Below, piece by piece: positions 54,848 to 63,883 of a stretch of DNA of 64,000 nucleotides. Position numbers and translations under genes: made by a program. The number at the start of each line of letters is the position of its first letter. Position 1 is the first letter of the stretch. The notes beneath the pieces are model-generated. The model did no database searches, was not told the DNA's origin, and saw nothing but the letters and a program-made list of their open reading frames with translations. The DNA comes from Paenibacillus_E violae. GTDB lineage: Bacteria > Bacillota > Bacilli > Paenibacillales > NBRC-103111. The stretch covers positions 574,003 to 638,002 of the forward strand of contig NZ_JAWCUD010000003.1 in assembly GCF_032461945.1 (NCBI RefSeq). Reading direction: 5' to 3'.

Positions 54848-56647
54848 TTATCCTTCCTCACTTTGAAAAGGCAGCCACAGTGTCACTTCTGTTCCATGCC
54901 CAGGTTCACTAGTAATCTGAAGCCCATAATCATCGCCAAAATACAATTGGATGCGATCATTTACATTCCTGAGACCGTAGCCTATGGCTTCTTGAGGATC
55001 TTTCGGTCTACTCAATAACGCTTCCAGCCGTTCCGGCTGCATACCTACGCCGTTGTCGCTGACGACGATTTTTATTTTTCCGTCCATATTGATTCCCGTT
55101 ACTTTCAAAAGACCTATCGTGCCTTTCGTCTTCAGACCATGGTAAATGGCATTCTCAACCAACGGCTGAATCGTCAATTTTGGAATGAGACCGCTTACCA
55201 CCTCATTATGGATATCAAATTCAAAGGTAAATACTTCTGAATAGCGGATACGTTGGATAGACAAATAGTCCTTCACATTACGGATCTCTTCCTCTATCGA
55301 AATCGTTTCTAACCCCTTGCTTAGCGCTACACGATAAAAATCTGCAAGCGCTTTGGTCGTACGCTGAACATCTCGGGCTCGTCCCATTTCAGAAAGCGTA
55401 TAAATTACGTCGAGTGTATTGTACAAAAAATGCGGCTTTATTTGCGCCTGGATGAGTGCTAGTTCATACTCTCGTTTCTTCTTTTGCTCGTAATTAACAT
55501 TAGTTAAGAGCTCTTGTATGCGTCTGATCATCGCGTTAAATCCAGATGCCAACAGCCCGATCTCATCAGCGGAATCCACTTGGAACTCTTGATCCAGCGT
55601 CCCTTCATTCACCTTTTTCATGTGCTTCGTTAATCCCATAATGGGCTTAGCGATGAATTGAGAAAGCATACCCGCTCCCAGTAAGGCAAAAAGCAAGCAT
55701 ATGAATCCGATTAACACAATGAGTAATGTAATTTTGCGCGTATCCGCAGTTAAAGATTCCAGCGGTGCCATCGATATCAGCTTCCATCCAAAACTGGGTA
55801 CGTCCGAGCTTACAACCAGCGTTTTGCCGTTTTGAAAAGAAGCTAGATCAGACTTATGGGTACCTGAGGATATCCATTGCTTCAAAGCAGGGTCCTCAAC
55901 TTCATGGAGCACATCCTCCGAGTTCTGCGAAGAAACAACGAGGCCTGTTTCATCAGTAATGAAATATCTTCCATCTTGGATGGATCCGATTTTCTGATAA
56001 ATCGAAGACAAGGAACTTTCTTTTACATTTAAGATAAGTAGACCGAGCTTCTGCCCTGTATAAATATTTACAATTCGTTTGCCCAAAGTGACCACCGTTT
56101 CATCCGATGCTTTTGTCAAATAGCTCCGTTGCTGCATAGGAAACCATATGTTATTACCACTAGAAGCGTCAATTTGTTTCAACATCTCGCTACTCGTAAT
56201 CTCTTCCATATTGCGCTCCATCAATAGATGGGAGCCGAAAACACGATTACTCGTATCTATGAATGCCGCCGACTGGACATCGGGAAAAACGAGCAGTGCA
56301 AAGCTGAGTTGATTTGTAATTTGCGTGTACATCTGCAAGCTTGTTTCCTGTACCCCCTGCGTCTGCGGATCCTCTACAATCACTTTATTCAAATTAATGG
56401 TCAGCATATTGGCACAGCTCTCCACATTGGTTAACATCCCCATGATGCGGGTAATGATCAGAGAAGAATTATCCGACACGTTTTTAACCGTCTTCTTGAC
56501 GATTGCACCAGTGTAAACGTGATTGGAGACAAAGCCAAGGATAAATAAGGGAATGAAAATAAGCGGAAAATAAATGATTATTATTTTGTAGCGTATCCGC
56601 TGATTTCGAAACCAGTGGGTAGACATCAAGCTTTCTAGAAAAGGCAT
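54848..56647 (-). CDS. YesM-type sensor histidine kinase
   Basis: About 599 residues from an ATG at 56647 with AAGGAGG upstream. Membrane segments near the N-terminus (IIIIYFPLIFIPLFILGFVS) and before the HAMP domain (ITLLIVLIGFICLLFALLGA) flank an extracellular Cache-like sensor. The phospho-acceptor His is in IQAQIKPHFLYNTLDVIYTL (~residue 405). ATP-binding boxes are PLVENAIYHG, VSDNGVGM and GYGLRNVNDRI. It senses an outside ligand and pairs with the next gene. Confidence 0.9.
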   Translation of the reverse strand: MPFLESLMSTHWFRNQRIRYKIIIIYFPLIFIPLFILGFVSNHVYTGAIVKKTVKNVSDNSSLIITRIMGMLTNVESCANMLTINLNKVIVEDPQTQGVQETSLQMYTQITNQLSFALLVFPDVQSAAFIDTSNRVFGSHLLMERNMEEITSSEMLKQIDASSGNNIWFPMQQRSYLTKASDETVVTLGKRIVNIYTGQKLGLLILNVKESSLSSIYQKIGSIQDGRYFITDETGLVVSSQNSEDVLHEVEDPALKQWISSGTHKSDLASFQNGKTLVVSSDVPSFGWKLISMAPLESLTADTRKITLLIVLIGFICLLFALLGAGMLSQFIAKPIMGLTKHMKKVNEGTLDQEFQVDSADEIGLLASGFNAMIRRIQELLTNVNYEQKKKREYELALIQAQIKPHFLYNTLDVIYTLSEMGRARDVQRTTKALADFYRVALSKGLETISIEEEIRNVKDYLSIQRIRYSEVFTFEFDIHNEVVSGLIPKLTIQPLVENAIYHGLKTKGTIGLLKVTGINMDGKIKIVVSDNGVGMQPERLEALLSRPKDPQEAIGYGLRNVNDRIQLYFGDDYGLQITSEPGHGTEVTLWLPFQSEEG

Positions 56648-56775
56648 AATGACCTCCTTAAGATCAACTAACAATCCTCTGTGACGGTTTCATTGTAAGG
56701 GATAGAGGCCAACTTTGAAAACGATTGAATTTTTCTTGTTGTTTTTGTTTAATAGGTTATCCTTCTCACGTTTGC

Positions 56776-57012
56776 ACCTATTTCGTGACTTTGTTGATAA
56801 ACTATATCGATAATCAAGCCTTTACCTTTATCGAGTTTAAACTAAAAAATTTGCGTTTAGCCTTCCTTGATACGGTTGTAGTAGCATTCACTTCGTTTCT
56901 GCTGATATATTTCATGCTTCTTTATGCCAAACTTGCTGCGTGGCTGCTGATACCTCACTTACTGTGGTCCTGCTTCGCTGCCTTATTTTGGCATGGTCAA
57001 TCTACCAGTTAA
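56776..57012 (+). pseudogene. tspO: tspO/MBR-family C-terminal remnant
   Basis: The plus strand encodes TYFVTLLINYIDNQAFTFIE and later KLAAWLLIPHLLWSCFAALF, the last two to three membrane helices of TspO (typical end: KLAAWLLIPYLLW.FA). The first helices and the start are missing. TspO proteins are small membrane tryptophan-rich sensors. It stands alone at the edge of the carbohydrate region. Confidence 0.6.
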
Positions 57013-57018
57013 ATAAGG

Positions 57019-57174
57019 ATGCCAACCAGGTATATTAAAACCGGACTATTCAGGGTAACGAATTATACGCCTGATTATTATATAAAAACCGCACCGTCCC
57101 CTCTGGGCGAAGGCTTCCTCGAGCTAAAGTTGAGCGTTGGACAAACCTTGAAGATAATAAGAGTAATTGATTAA
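57019..57174 (+). CDS. Possible 51-residue orphan protein
   Basis: An ATG-to-TAA frame reading MPTRYIKTGLFRVTNYTPDY and later LGEGFLELKLSVGQTLKIIR, with protein-like composition. It is followed after 10 bases by a perfect 18-bp hairpin. The AAGG site abuts the ATG, so initiation would be weak. It may be a tail fragment of an older gene. No family is recognised. Confidence 0.3.
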   Translation: MPTRYIKTGLFRVTNYTPDYYIKTAPSPLGEGFLELKLSVGQTLKIIRVID

Positions 57175-57183
57175 GACACACCT

Positions 57184-57231
57184 ATAAACCAGCAATCTAG
57201 AGCATTCATTTGTTCTAGATTGCTGGTTTAT
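57184..57231. repeat. Perfect 18-bp inverted repeat
   Basis: ATAAACCAGCAATCTAGA and its exact complement flank a 12-base loop. There is no T-run on either side. Similar in form to the inverted repeat at 41286-41329. The ~110 bases between it and the ABC gene end show nothing. Confidence 0.55.
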
Positions 57232-57344
57232 CCAAAGATATCCACAAATTAGCTGAAGTTATTAACATTTTACCTGTTGATACTGTTAGCAAATAGAGGA
57301 CCATAATTCAAAAACCGTAACCCCAAAGGAGTCCCGGCCCTCAT

Positions 57345-58019
57345 TTATCCAATCTCACTCAATCGCCCATCTCGAAAATACACAACCCGCTTCGCCTGCT
57401 GCGCAATCGCCAGATCATGTGTAATCAACACAATCGTCCTGCCTTGCTCATTTAATCTCTTAAAAATCTCCAAAATATCTACACCTGTCTTCGAATCTAG
57501 TGCCCCTGTCGGTTCATCCGCCAGTATTATCGCCGGATTTCCTGCCAATGTCCGCGCAATCGCAACACGTTGTTGCTGCCCGCCGGATAATTCCGAAGGT
57601 AAATGCTTCCGGCGATCCACCAAGTCCACCGCTTCCAATGCCTGCATGACAAGCGGCTCCCTTTCACGCTTACTCATGCCCCGGTAAATAAGCGGAAGCT
57701 CCACATTCTCATACGCATTCAGCCGTGGCAGCAGATTAAAGTTCTGGAAAACGAAGCCGATCTTCCGGTTCCTTATTTCAGCTAACTGCGCATCTTTGAG
57801 CCTATTAATCCCCTTTCCGTCCAACACGTAGTTCCCATCATCCGCAACATCCAAGCAGCCCAAAATGTTCATCAGCGTCGACTTCCCCGACCCCGACGGG
57901 CCCATGATCGCCACAAACTCACCGTGATCGATATCTAACGAAACATCGTCCAACGCACGAATCGTTTCCCCGCCCATCACATAGCTCTTGCTTACATGCT
58001 CAATCTGGATTAAGGTCAT
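57345..58019 (-). CDS. ABC transporter ATP-binding protein (MacB/LolD-type), orphan
   Basis: 224 residues. Walker A GPSGSGKST (40-48), Q-loop FVFQNFNLLPRL, signature LSGGQQQRVAIARTL and Walker B IILADEPTGALDSKTG with its His switch VLITHD. This subfamily powers MacB/FtsX-like permeases for export or lipoprotein and peptide handling, not sugar import. No permease is in the window, so the partner is lost or elsewhere. The ATG at 58019 has GGAGG upstream; the longer open frame would overlap the sigK remnant. Confidence 0.85.
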   Translation of the reverse strand: MTLIQIEHVSKSYVMGGETIRALDDVSLDIDHGEFVAIMGPSGSGKSTLMNILGCLDVADDGNYVLDGKGINRLKDAQLAEIRNRKIGFVFQNFNLLPRLNAYENVELPLIYRGMSKREREPLVMQALEAVDLVDRRKHLPSELSGGQQQRVAIARTLAGNPAIILADEPTGALDSKTGVDILEIFKRLNEQGRTIVLITHDLAIAQQAKRVVYFRDGRLSEIG

Positions 58020-58089
58020 ACTCTTCGCCTCCATTATCTGAAACCAAATAAATGAAGTATGCGACTTCTCCAACTGGCCGACGTAACTC

Positions 58090-58626
58090 TTACCGCTTCG
58101 CCTTATAAAACTCATGATACAGCTTCATCAGTGCCCGCTTCTCAATCCGTGATACATAGCTGCGGCTAATGCCCAGCTCCTTCGCAATTTCCCGCTGCGT
58201 CCGCTCTTCCCCGCCTAGCTCCAAACCGAACCGCCCGACAACAACTTCCTTTTCGCGGTCATCCAAAATCTCTAAGTTCCGGTAAATCTTGCTCTTCTCT
58301 ATCTTGAGCTGCACTTTATCTACGACATCGTCGGCTTCCGTACCGAGGATGTCAATCAAAGTAATTTCATTCCCCTCTTTGTCCGTTCCGATGGGATCGT
58401 GCAAGGACACATCCTTGCGTGTTTTCTTCAATGAGCGAAGATGCATAAGTATTTCGTTTTCGATACACCGAGCCGCAAAAGTTGCAAGCTTCGTACCCTT
58501 ATTCGGTGAGAAAGACTCGATCGCCTTAATCAATCCGATCGTTCCGATCGAGATCAAATCCTCTAGATCTTCTCCGGTGTTGTCGAATTTTTTGAGGTTG
58601 TGAACACGAAGCAACGTAAAACCCAC
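58090..58626 (-). pseudogene. sigK: Damaged 3' part of the sporulation sigma factor gene sigK
   Basis: From KKFDNTGEDLEDLISIGTIG to GISRSYVSRIEKRALMKLYH the protein matches sigma-K regions 2 to 4 closely, including FAARCIENEILMHLRSLKK and KDVSLHDPIGTDKEGNEI. The 5' end is lost: the frame opens at a GTG (58626) and reads LLRVHNL directly into KKF. Intact sigma-K has about 50 more N-terminal residues (the pro-sequence) and RLVAHIV between HNL and KKF, so ~7 codons are also deleted. A terminator (58647-58669) lies immediately upstream, so it has no obvious promoter. It may be half of a split sigK or a dead copy. Confidence 0.8.
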
Positions 58627-58646
58627 AAATGACCGGTAACAGAAAA

Positions 58647-58669
58647 AAGAACTGCACCCGGCAGTTCTT
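58647..58669 (-). terminator. Rho-independent terminator just upstream of the sigK fragment
   Basis: On the minus strand AAGAACTGC and GCAGTTCTT form a perfect 9-bp stem with a 5-base loop, followed by TTTTTT. Its place right before a truncated gene shows that foreign sequence joins there. Confidence 0.8.
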
Positions 58670-58685
58670 TCGATGTTAAGCTATC

Positions 58686-58752
58686 GTTCCTCGTCCCTCG
58701 GTTTTAAGGGTTTATCTCACATATACTCACTCGTTCGCAGAATTTCATCACC
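58686..58752. repeat. Intergenic repeat, copy 1
   Basis: This ~65-bp segment shares most bases with 63884-63953 in the same orientation (blocks CCCTCGGT, TTAAGGG, TCTCAC, ACTC.CTC, TTCGCAG). Its nature is unknown; it could be a dispersed intergenic repeat of this genome. Confidence 0.55.
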
Positions 58753-59074
58753 TTAAATCAAGTGAATTTTAGGATAGAGAACAGGTAGACCTTTTGAGGG
58801 GGCGGGCAAGGCATGCGGAAATAGAAGACTATTAGGAAATATTCCCCAATTAGTTTCTACTGCACACATACTCCACAAATCCCTTGGCGTTCACCCTCCC
58901 ATAACTCAACGGGTCATTGCCCTTACAATCCTTCGTTATACTTGTCCAAGGTGTGGAGACCGATCGCGTTTAGCGGATGGGTCTTAGCCCTTAAGAGGAA
59001 CGAACTCGGTTCTCCGTGCTTTCTTTGTGTGAAATTCCGTGAACGAGTCAATATACGTGATGTATCTTCAGAAC

Positions 59075-60361
59075 TTAAGCTGCTTCAGTCCAGTTCAAAA
59101 TAGTTTTTTCTGGTATGAACTTTTCTCCCCGTTGAACAATACCAACTAAGATTCTCGCTAGTTTCCCAATTAACTTAAAGATCGACTGCTGCTTTTTCAT
59201 CTTCTTTTCCTGCAAATTTTGTTCATGCAGATGGCGAAAAACGGGATTATTCCAAACGAGTTGAACCGACGCAAGATAGAGATATTTTCGCAAGGCGGAA
59301 TCTCCCTGTTTTGAAAGAACAATTTGTCCCTTGCGCTTTCCGGACGTGCTTTGGGCCAAATTAAGACCTGCCTTCCGTAAAACCTGGCGTCCGTGTGCAT
59401 ATTGCCTTAAATCCCCTGTACCAGCTAATATGGACGCGGTGAAGATCTTACCGAGTCCTTTTATACTGCGAAGTTGCTGCGCCATTGGAATCTCCGAAAG
59501 CAGCACTTCGATATCCTTCTCGATCTGTTCTAGCATGGAGGTCACACGCTCATGTTCTTCAATGAGTCGTTTTAAATCTGCTCTTGCTTCTTCAACAGCA
59601 ACTCGTTCTCCAACACTTCGCTTAGCTTGTGCGATCAGTTGCGAGGCCTTCTCCATCCCCGTAGTCCCTCCAGCACGCTGCATATGGACACGCCAAGCGC
59701 TAATGATATCTGTTACCGTATACTTCTCAAGATCTTGTGGACAAGGGAAGGTCTTGAGAGTCGCCAATGAGCGCTTACAAGTCCAATCTTTAAATACAGA
59801 CGTATACTCCGGGAAACGAATGTCTAACCAGCGAATGATTCGATTCTGCAGCCGTACACTATTCGTCACCCAAAATTCTCGGTCACTCATCATGGTCCGC
59901 AAGCGTTGGAACACAAGTGATTGACGGGTGTACTCGTAATAGAAGCCTCGGCTTACAGAATCTGCGATGGTAAGCGCATCTTTTGGGTCATTCTTTGAAG
60001 GGCTATTATCCCGGTTTTCTTTATTTCTCTTCGTGGTGGCCGGATTAACCATAACCACATGCACACCTTTATCTACTAACCAGTTGGCTAGATTAAACCA
60101 GTAATGCCCGGTCGGTTCCATGCCAATAATGAGCTTTTTCAACTGATGTTTCTGCAGTAATTCACTCATCCAACGGCTCAGTTTTTCAAACCCTTCAATA
60201 CTATTGGAAAACGAAAGATGACGTTTCGAAACCACTATTCCGCGGAAGTTTGTAGCTTGTGCGACATGTATTTCTTTCGCCATATCGATTCCTACAACAA
60301 GATGCGAGGTGGTAATTTGTTCGACCCGTTGATTTTGTGTATCTATTTGCTTAAACTTCAT
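59075..60361 (-). CDS. IS110-family transposase
   Basis: About 428 residues. The N-terminal RuvC-like DEDD domain has VVGIDMAKEIHVAQ, LIIGMEPTGHYWFNLANW and NDPKDALTIADSVSRG. A coiled-coil middle follows. The C-terminal Tnp_20 domain has IKGLGKIFTASILAG, GLNLAQSTSGKRKG and GDSALRKYLYLA, with the candidate nucleophile Ser in the QSTSGK region. Full length for the family and apparently active. The ATG at 60361 has GGAGG ten bases upstream. Confidence 0.9.
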   Translation of the reverse strand: MKFKQIDTQNQRVEQITTSHLVVGIDMAKEIHVAQATNFRGIVVSKRHLSFSNSIEGFEKLSRWMSELLQKHQLKKLIIGMEPTGHYWFNLANWLVDKGVHVVMVNPATTKRNKENRDNSPSKNDPKDALTIADSVSRGFYYEYTRQSLVFQRLRTMMSDREFWVTNSVRLQNRIIRWLDIRFPEYTSVFKDWTCKRSLATLKTFPCPQDLEKYTVTDIISAWRVHMQRAGGTTGMEKASQLIAQAKRSVGERVAVEEARADLKRLIEEHERVTSMLEQIEKDIEVLLSEIPMAQQLRSIKGLGKIFTASILAGTGDLRQYAHGRQVLRKAGLNLAQSTSGKRKGQIVLSKQGDSALRKYLYLASVQLVWNNPVFRHLHEQNLQEKKMKKQQSIFKLIGKLARILVGIVQRGEKFIPEKTILNWTEAA

Positions 60362-60366
60362 AGTAA

Positions 60367-60415
60367 GAGCGCCTCCCTGATGTGTTGTCGACAAACCCAT
60401 CATACCGAGGCGCTC
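60367..60415 (-). promoter_or_regulatory. Hairpin that hides the transposase ribosome site
   Basis: GAGCGCCTC (60367-60375) pairs perfectly with GAGGCGCTC (60407-60415). One arm contains most of the Shine-Dalgarno GGAGG. Read-through mRNA from outside would fold it and block translation, a known protective design in insertion sequences. Confidence 0.55.
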
Positions 60416-60456
60416 CTTTTTTTACAAAGCTCATTTCTTAAGCTCTACAGGATTGT

Positions 60457-60726
60457 TTAGTTTAAAGACTGCTTGTCTTTAAAAAATCTAATATGTCGCA
60501 GTTCAAGCAATTGTATGTCTCTAGAACAATTTCCACAGTAGTAACGAAACTTCAAGTGATATTGGTTTCCATAATAATGAGTTCCGTTCATTTTGTACCA
60601 ACCTCTTTCGAGAAAGGTCTTTTCATTATTTTTCACCAACTTATTCTTGCAGACAGGACAGATTTTTTTAAAGAACAGTAGTCGAAGTAGTTCTTTCGGT
60701 TTCAACTCAAATTCATAAGATGGCAT
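60457..60726 (-). CDS. Small zinc-ribbon protein
   Basis: 89 residues with two Cys pairs, ICPVCKNKL and YYCGNCSRD, ~40 residues apart, forming a likely zinc ribbon, after a basic segment PKELLRLLFFKK. The start has GGGGGATTAGGG upstream. Function unknown. Its 3' end lies within ~20-100 bases of the insertion sequence. Confidence 0.6.
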   Translation of the reverse strand: MPSYEFELKPKELLRLLFFKKICPVCKNKLVKNNEKTFLERGWYKMNGTHYYGNQYHLKFRYYCGNCSRDIQLLELRHIRFFKDKQSLN

Positions 60727-60831
60727 CCCTAATCCCCCAAAAACTGAACTTACTACCTCAATTCATTTTACTATATATCACGAGGGACTGGAGCGTGGTC
60801 AGATGACCCAATATATGCGGGCAAAAGAAAC

Positions 60832-60867
60832 CCCCGAAGAAACGAGGGCGGACGCGTTCCTTCGGGG
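60832..60867 (-). terminator. Rho-independent terminator after the metallohydrolase gene
   Basis: On the minus strand CCCCGAAGGAACG pairs with CGTTTCTTCGGGG (13 bp with one G-T pair), followed by GTTTCTTTT. It lies ~30 bases after the gene stop. Confidence 0.75.
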
Positions 60868-60896
60868 TGTGCTTCGAACAGGCAGGAGGCAGTATT

Positions 60897-63482
60897 TTAG
60901 TGGTGGTGATGGTCATTCACAACATTATGGTGGTGATGAATCCCGGCATGATGCATACGGTGGTGCAAGGCTCGATGAGCACTCGTTAAATCCATCAGTA
61001 ATTTTTTATATATGCTTTCCTCTGCCTTTGTCGCCAGTGTGCTGATATAAGCCGTGCATCCTTCTATTTGATCAAGTATTGTTAACGCATCGGCTGCATT
61101 TATGATTCGCTGATTGTCGACAATGACCATCACAGGGCTAGAATGGGCAGTGATGACTTCCGGTCTCCCCGGATATTGTCCGCGAATTCGCAATGCCAGC
61201 CATCCGCTTCTCTCCATTTTAACTGACCAGCTTCCAGAATAATTTTGCTGTGTTGGATCCACCGTTTTGACTTCTTTTGTCTCTCCGTTAATCACCAGTT
61301 CAATCTTGGTTACAGGGATCGTAGCCGTGGCTGCTTCCCATAGGATGTCCAGCGTTCCCCCGTTTTTCGGCAAATCGATTTGGGAACCCATTCCATATCC
61401 ATTGACAAAAAGATCGAGAAGCGGTCCATACGTAACAAAGGTTAACCCCTTACGAACGGCATCCATCCAACTTTGGTACGTGAATTGTTCTTTTATTAAA
61501 GCGTACGTTCTGATTGTACCCACTGCAGTGTCTGCAGACATTTTATCCGTTCCGCCAACAGCCGGCACTTGATAGCCGCAGTTCAGGTATCTATACCAAT
61601 CGGATAAAGAATAGCTGCTTATTCCATCATATAAATTTCCCCAGGAACACATCTCGACTCCGTCGATTTCCCCCAGAATGATGGATGCCGCACCCTCCGC
61701 CCTTGGATTCGGTAAATGGGGCAATATGCTGATACCGTGCTGCTCACGGCACCTGCGGGCCCATTCGGTAATTGTCGTCTCTAGCGGGTCTCCTAAAGCA
61801 GCTTCAGTCGGACCGTCTGAGGATAAAGGCAAAATCATCCTGCCCTCATAACCAATCAACGAGATGTGACCTAGAATTGGTTGCCTATTCTCCGTACCGA
61901 CCCTAACCAGATATTCACCGTCTCCACCATTTTCACGACTGCCGAGGGTCGTTCTACCATCGAAATCGCCAACGCTGCTAAACATTTCCCCCCATTGACT
62001 TGCCAGCAAATTGATGACATTCACGCCTTCGGCAGCCCCTTCGAGCAAAGCAGTCTGCGGGGAGAGGAAATGTACATGCGTATCTGCGGTAACCCATCCT
62101 TTGGCCCGCCAAGGCAGGCAATGCTCCAATTGTATAATGATTTCGCTCGTTTCCGGGCTAACCTGATATTTGCTGCGGATAGGCTTTATTTCAAAGCCCT
62201 TTGTAACTTCTATGAACAGCTCGCCGATCGGAAGCTTATATTCCGCCTCGCCATCAATATAAGTCCAGAAGTGGTTCCCATTTACGTAGTCTGTACTATA
62301 ATCCTCGAACCAGTAAGGATTTGGAATACGATGGCGATTGATCGGAGCTAAATATTCGCCTAGCGGCCCATGAATATGAATCTTTGAAGGCACCGGTTTA
62401 TTTGTTTTTTGATCCACAACTCGAACCGTTACCTTCCTGAATTGATACGTTAACGACAAAAATACGGGAGACTGCTCATTTTCCAAATGTTTTACATAAC
62501 ATGTATGCTCGCGTTGTTCCCCATAGTAGACACAAGCATCCGGATGAGCCGTATATTCGATAATCATTTCCGTTGTTGAAACATTCGGTTGTTGGTTGGT
62601 ATAGCTGTTATCCCAATTCGTATGGTCATAATTCCGCAGGGGAGTAATCGAGATAACTGCTCCTAAATCCAATTCAATAGCTGTGTACACACCAAATCTA
62701 TTCAACTTCCCGCCTTCGGGGACAGAAAACTTTGTTTTCCTCCGGCTTTCCCATCTTAGCGGGTTCGTTTCCAGATGGCTTCTGGTTATGCCAAACAGGA
62801 ACACAACTCCATCCCGTGGAACCATTCTAATCGATATTAAATTTTTCTCGGGGAACGGATTCTCTAAAGCATAGAGCCAATGATGCATGATACTACGTTC
62901 TCCCGGTCCAACCAATCTGAACTGGCTGCCTCCCCAATCCTTCTCCGGCATCTCGCCAAGCTTAAAGCTATCTGTGGTTGTATGTATGGCATGAGGCTTT
63001 GCATGGCTAACGCACTCAAAGCTGTTTTCTCCCCAGCTGCGTTGGAATTCATTAATTTGGAAACGGCGTCTTATCGGAACGGAATGGCTGGAACCGTCGC
63101 TGTATTCAAGAATATATTCGCAAACCACTTCGCCCAGCCTTGGATTCCCCATCATCGGGTGTATAATACCATCTGCAGAAGCCGGTGAACTTTTATAATC
63201 CACGGCATGCAAGAAAATGAGGTATTTCTCGTGAATGGGTTGTACGAAAGAAACCGATGCTTCCGTATCGTTCAATACGACTACATCGCATTTGTCTTCT
63301 TCTGCCCCCAGTTGGAAAGGAATACCCCACAAAACATCTTCCCCGCTCAACAAGTGCTCTTTATTCTCCAGAACTCTCTCAGAACAATCCTGATTGGTTA
63401 GCTCCTTGATTTTCTTGTTATAGCAATTGTTTAATTCAACAGGAGTAAAGTGTGAAGACGCTTTCAACTTGTTCTGTCTCAT
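60897..63482 (-). CDS. CehA/McbA-type PHP-domain metallohydrolase with His-rich tail
   Basis: About 861 residues from an ATG at 63482 (GGCGGTG upstream). The N-terminal ~440 residues look like beta-sandwich domains, including a carboxypeptidase-regulatory-like segment (VRVVDQKTNKPVPSKIHIHG). A PHP-type metal-dependent domain starts near residue 480 (GWVTADTHVHFLSPQTAL). It has further metal-ligand candidates at ILGHISLIGYEG, ILPHLPNPRAEG and VPAVGGTDKM. A C-terminal sandwich follows. The last 26 residues contain 13 His (HRALHHRMHHAG, HHHH, NDHHHH), a probable metal store or loading tail. No signal peptide is seen. Family members hydrolyse phosphate or carbamate-type esters; the substrate here is unknown. 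Confidence 0.7.
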   Translation of the reverse strand: MRQNKLKASSHFTPVELNNCYNKKIKELTNQDCSERVLENKEHLLSGEDVLWGIPFQLGAEEDKCDVVVLNDTEASVSFVQPIHEKYLIFLHAVDYKSSPASADGIIHPMMGNPRLGEVVCEYILEYSDGSSHSVPIRRRFQINEFQRSWGENSFECVSHAKPHAIHTTTDSFKLGEMPEKDWGGSQFRLVGPGERSIMHHWLYALENPFPEKNLISIRMVPRDGVVFLFGITRSHLETNPLRWESRRKTKFSVPEGGKLNRFGVYTAIELDLGAVISITPLRNYDHTNWDNSYTNQQPNVSTTEMIIEYTAHPDACVYYGEQREHTCYVKHLENEQSPVFLSLTYQFRKVTVRVVDQKTNKPVPSKIHIHGPLGEYLAPINRHRIPNPYWFEDYSTDYVNGNHFWTYIDGEAEYKLPIGELFIEVTKGFEIKPIRSKYQVSPETSEIIIQLEHCLPWRAKGWVTADTHVHFLSPQTALLEGAAEGVNVINLLASQWGEMFSSVGDFDGRTTLGSRENGGDGEYLVRVGTENRQPILGHISLIGYEGRMILPLSSDGPTEAALGDPLETTITEWARRCREQHGISILPHLPNPRAEGAASIILGEIDGVEMCSWGNLYDGISSYSLSDWYRYLNCGYQVPAVGGTDKMSADTAVGTIRTYALIKEQFTYQSWMDAVRKGLTFVTYGPLLDLFVNGYGMGSQIDLPKNGGTLDILWEAATATIPVTKIELVINGETKEVKTVDPTQQNYSGSWSVKMERSGWLALRIRGQYPGRPEVITAHSSPVMVIVDNQRIINAADALTILDQIEGCTAYISTLATKAEESIYKKLLMDLTSAHRALHHRMHHAGIHHHHNVVNDHHHH

Positions 63483-63616
63483 AAGAACACCGCCTTTTAG
63501 TGTGGTCGTTTCTACTCTCTTATACGACAAAGCAAACATTCATTCTCTTCAGCTATATATTTCGATGTTATTCAGCAATATCCTTGCTCAATTAATTACT
63601 TGAGCATTTTGCAAAC

Positions 63617-63694
63617 ATGAACAAGATACTGAGGGTTGTGCTCTACGCTCGTGTCAGTACAGAGGAGTATACACAACACGACATGAAAAATTAA
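63617..63694 (+). pseudogene. First codons of a serine site-specific recombinase
   Basis: The plus strand reads MNKILRVVLYARVSTEE, then YTQHDMKN and a stop. LRVVLYARVSTEE is the strongly conserved start of large serine recombinases (SpoIVCA/Ccr type); the Ser of RVST is the catalytic nucleophile. Only ~16 residues remain recognisable. Its orientation relative to the sigK fragment matches the SpoIVCA position in skin elements. Confidence 0.55.
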
Positions 63695-63883
63695 TCCTCT
63701 TTGAAATTTCCGTTAAATTCACCCACAGAAGGCCACCTGCCCACCGATCTTTCCCTCAGGTGACCTCACCACGCCAATCTCTCCATCTAGGGCACTTTTC
63801 CGCGCCTAGCAAGCGGTTACAATCAAAAACTTCGCCTTACTTATGATACGGTTCACCGCGATTGATTTTCAACTAATCTGCCC

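Larger units (their letters stand above)
58790..60440 (-). mobile_element. IS110-family insertion sequence
   Basis: Extent is approximate. A single intact transposase gene (59075-60361), a short 5' leader and ~280 bases of non-coding DNA after its stop. IS110 elements lack clear terminal inverted repeats, so exact ends cannot be read. The non-coding side is where a bridge RNA would be encoded if this belongs to the IS1111-like group. Confidence 0.65.

Noticed and set aside
56670..56700. Possible cre site before the kinase gene
   Set aside because: TGTGACGGTTTCA is one base short of the consensus spacing and has mismatches.
59331..59924. 197-codon open frame on the plus strand
   Set aside because: Antisense to the IS110 transposase, whose conserved motifs prove the other strand.
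61881..62351. 156-codon open frame on the plus strand
   Set aside because: Antisense to the PHP-type hydrolase; no start signal or recognised domain.
63695..63880. Protein-like minus-strand frame (RSPEGKIGGQVAFCG)
   Set aside because: Short, bounded by stops and with no start or recognisable family.
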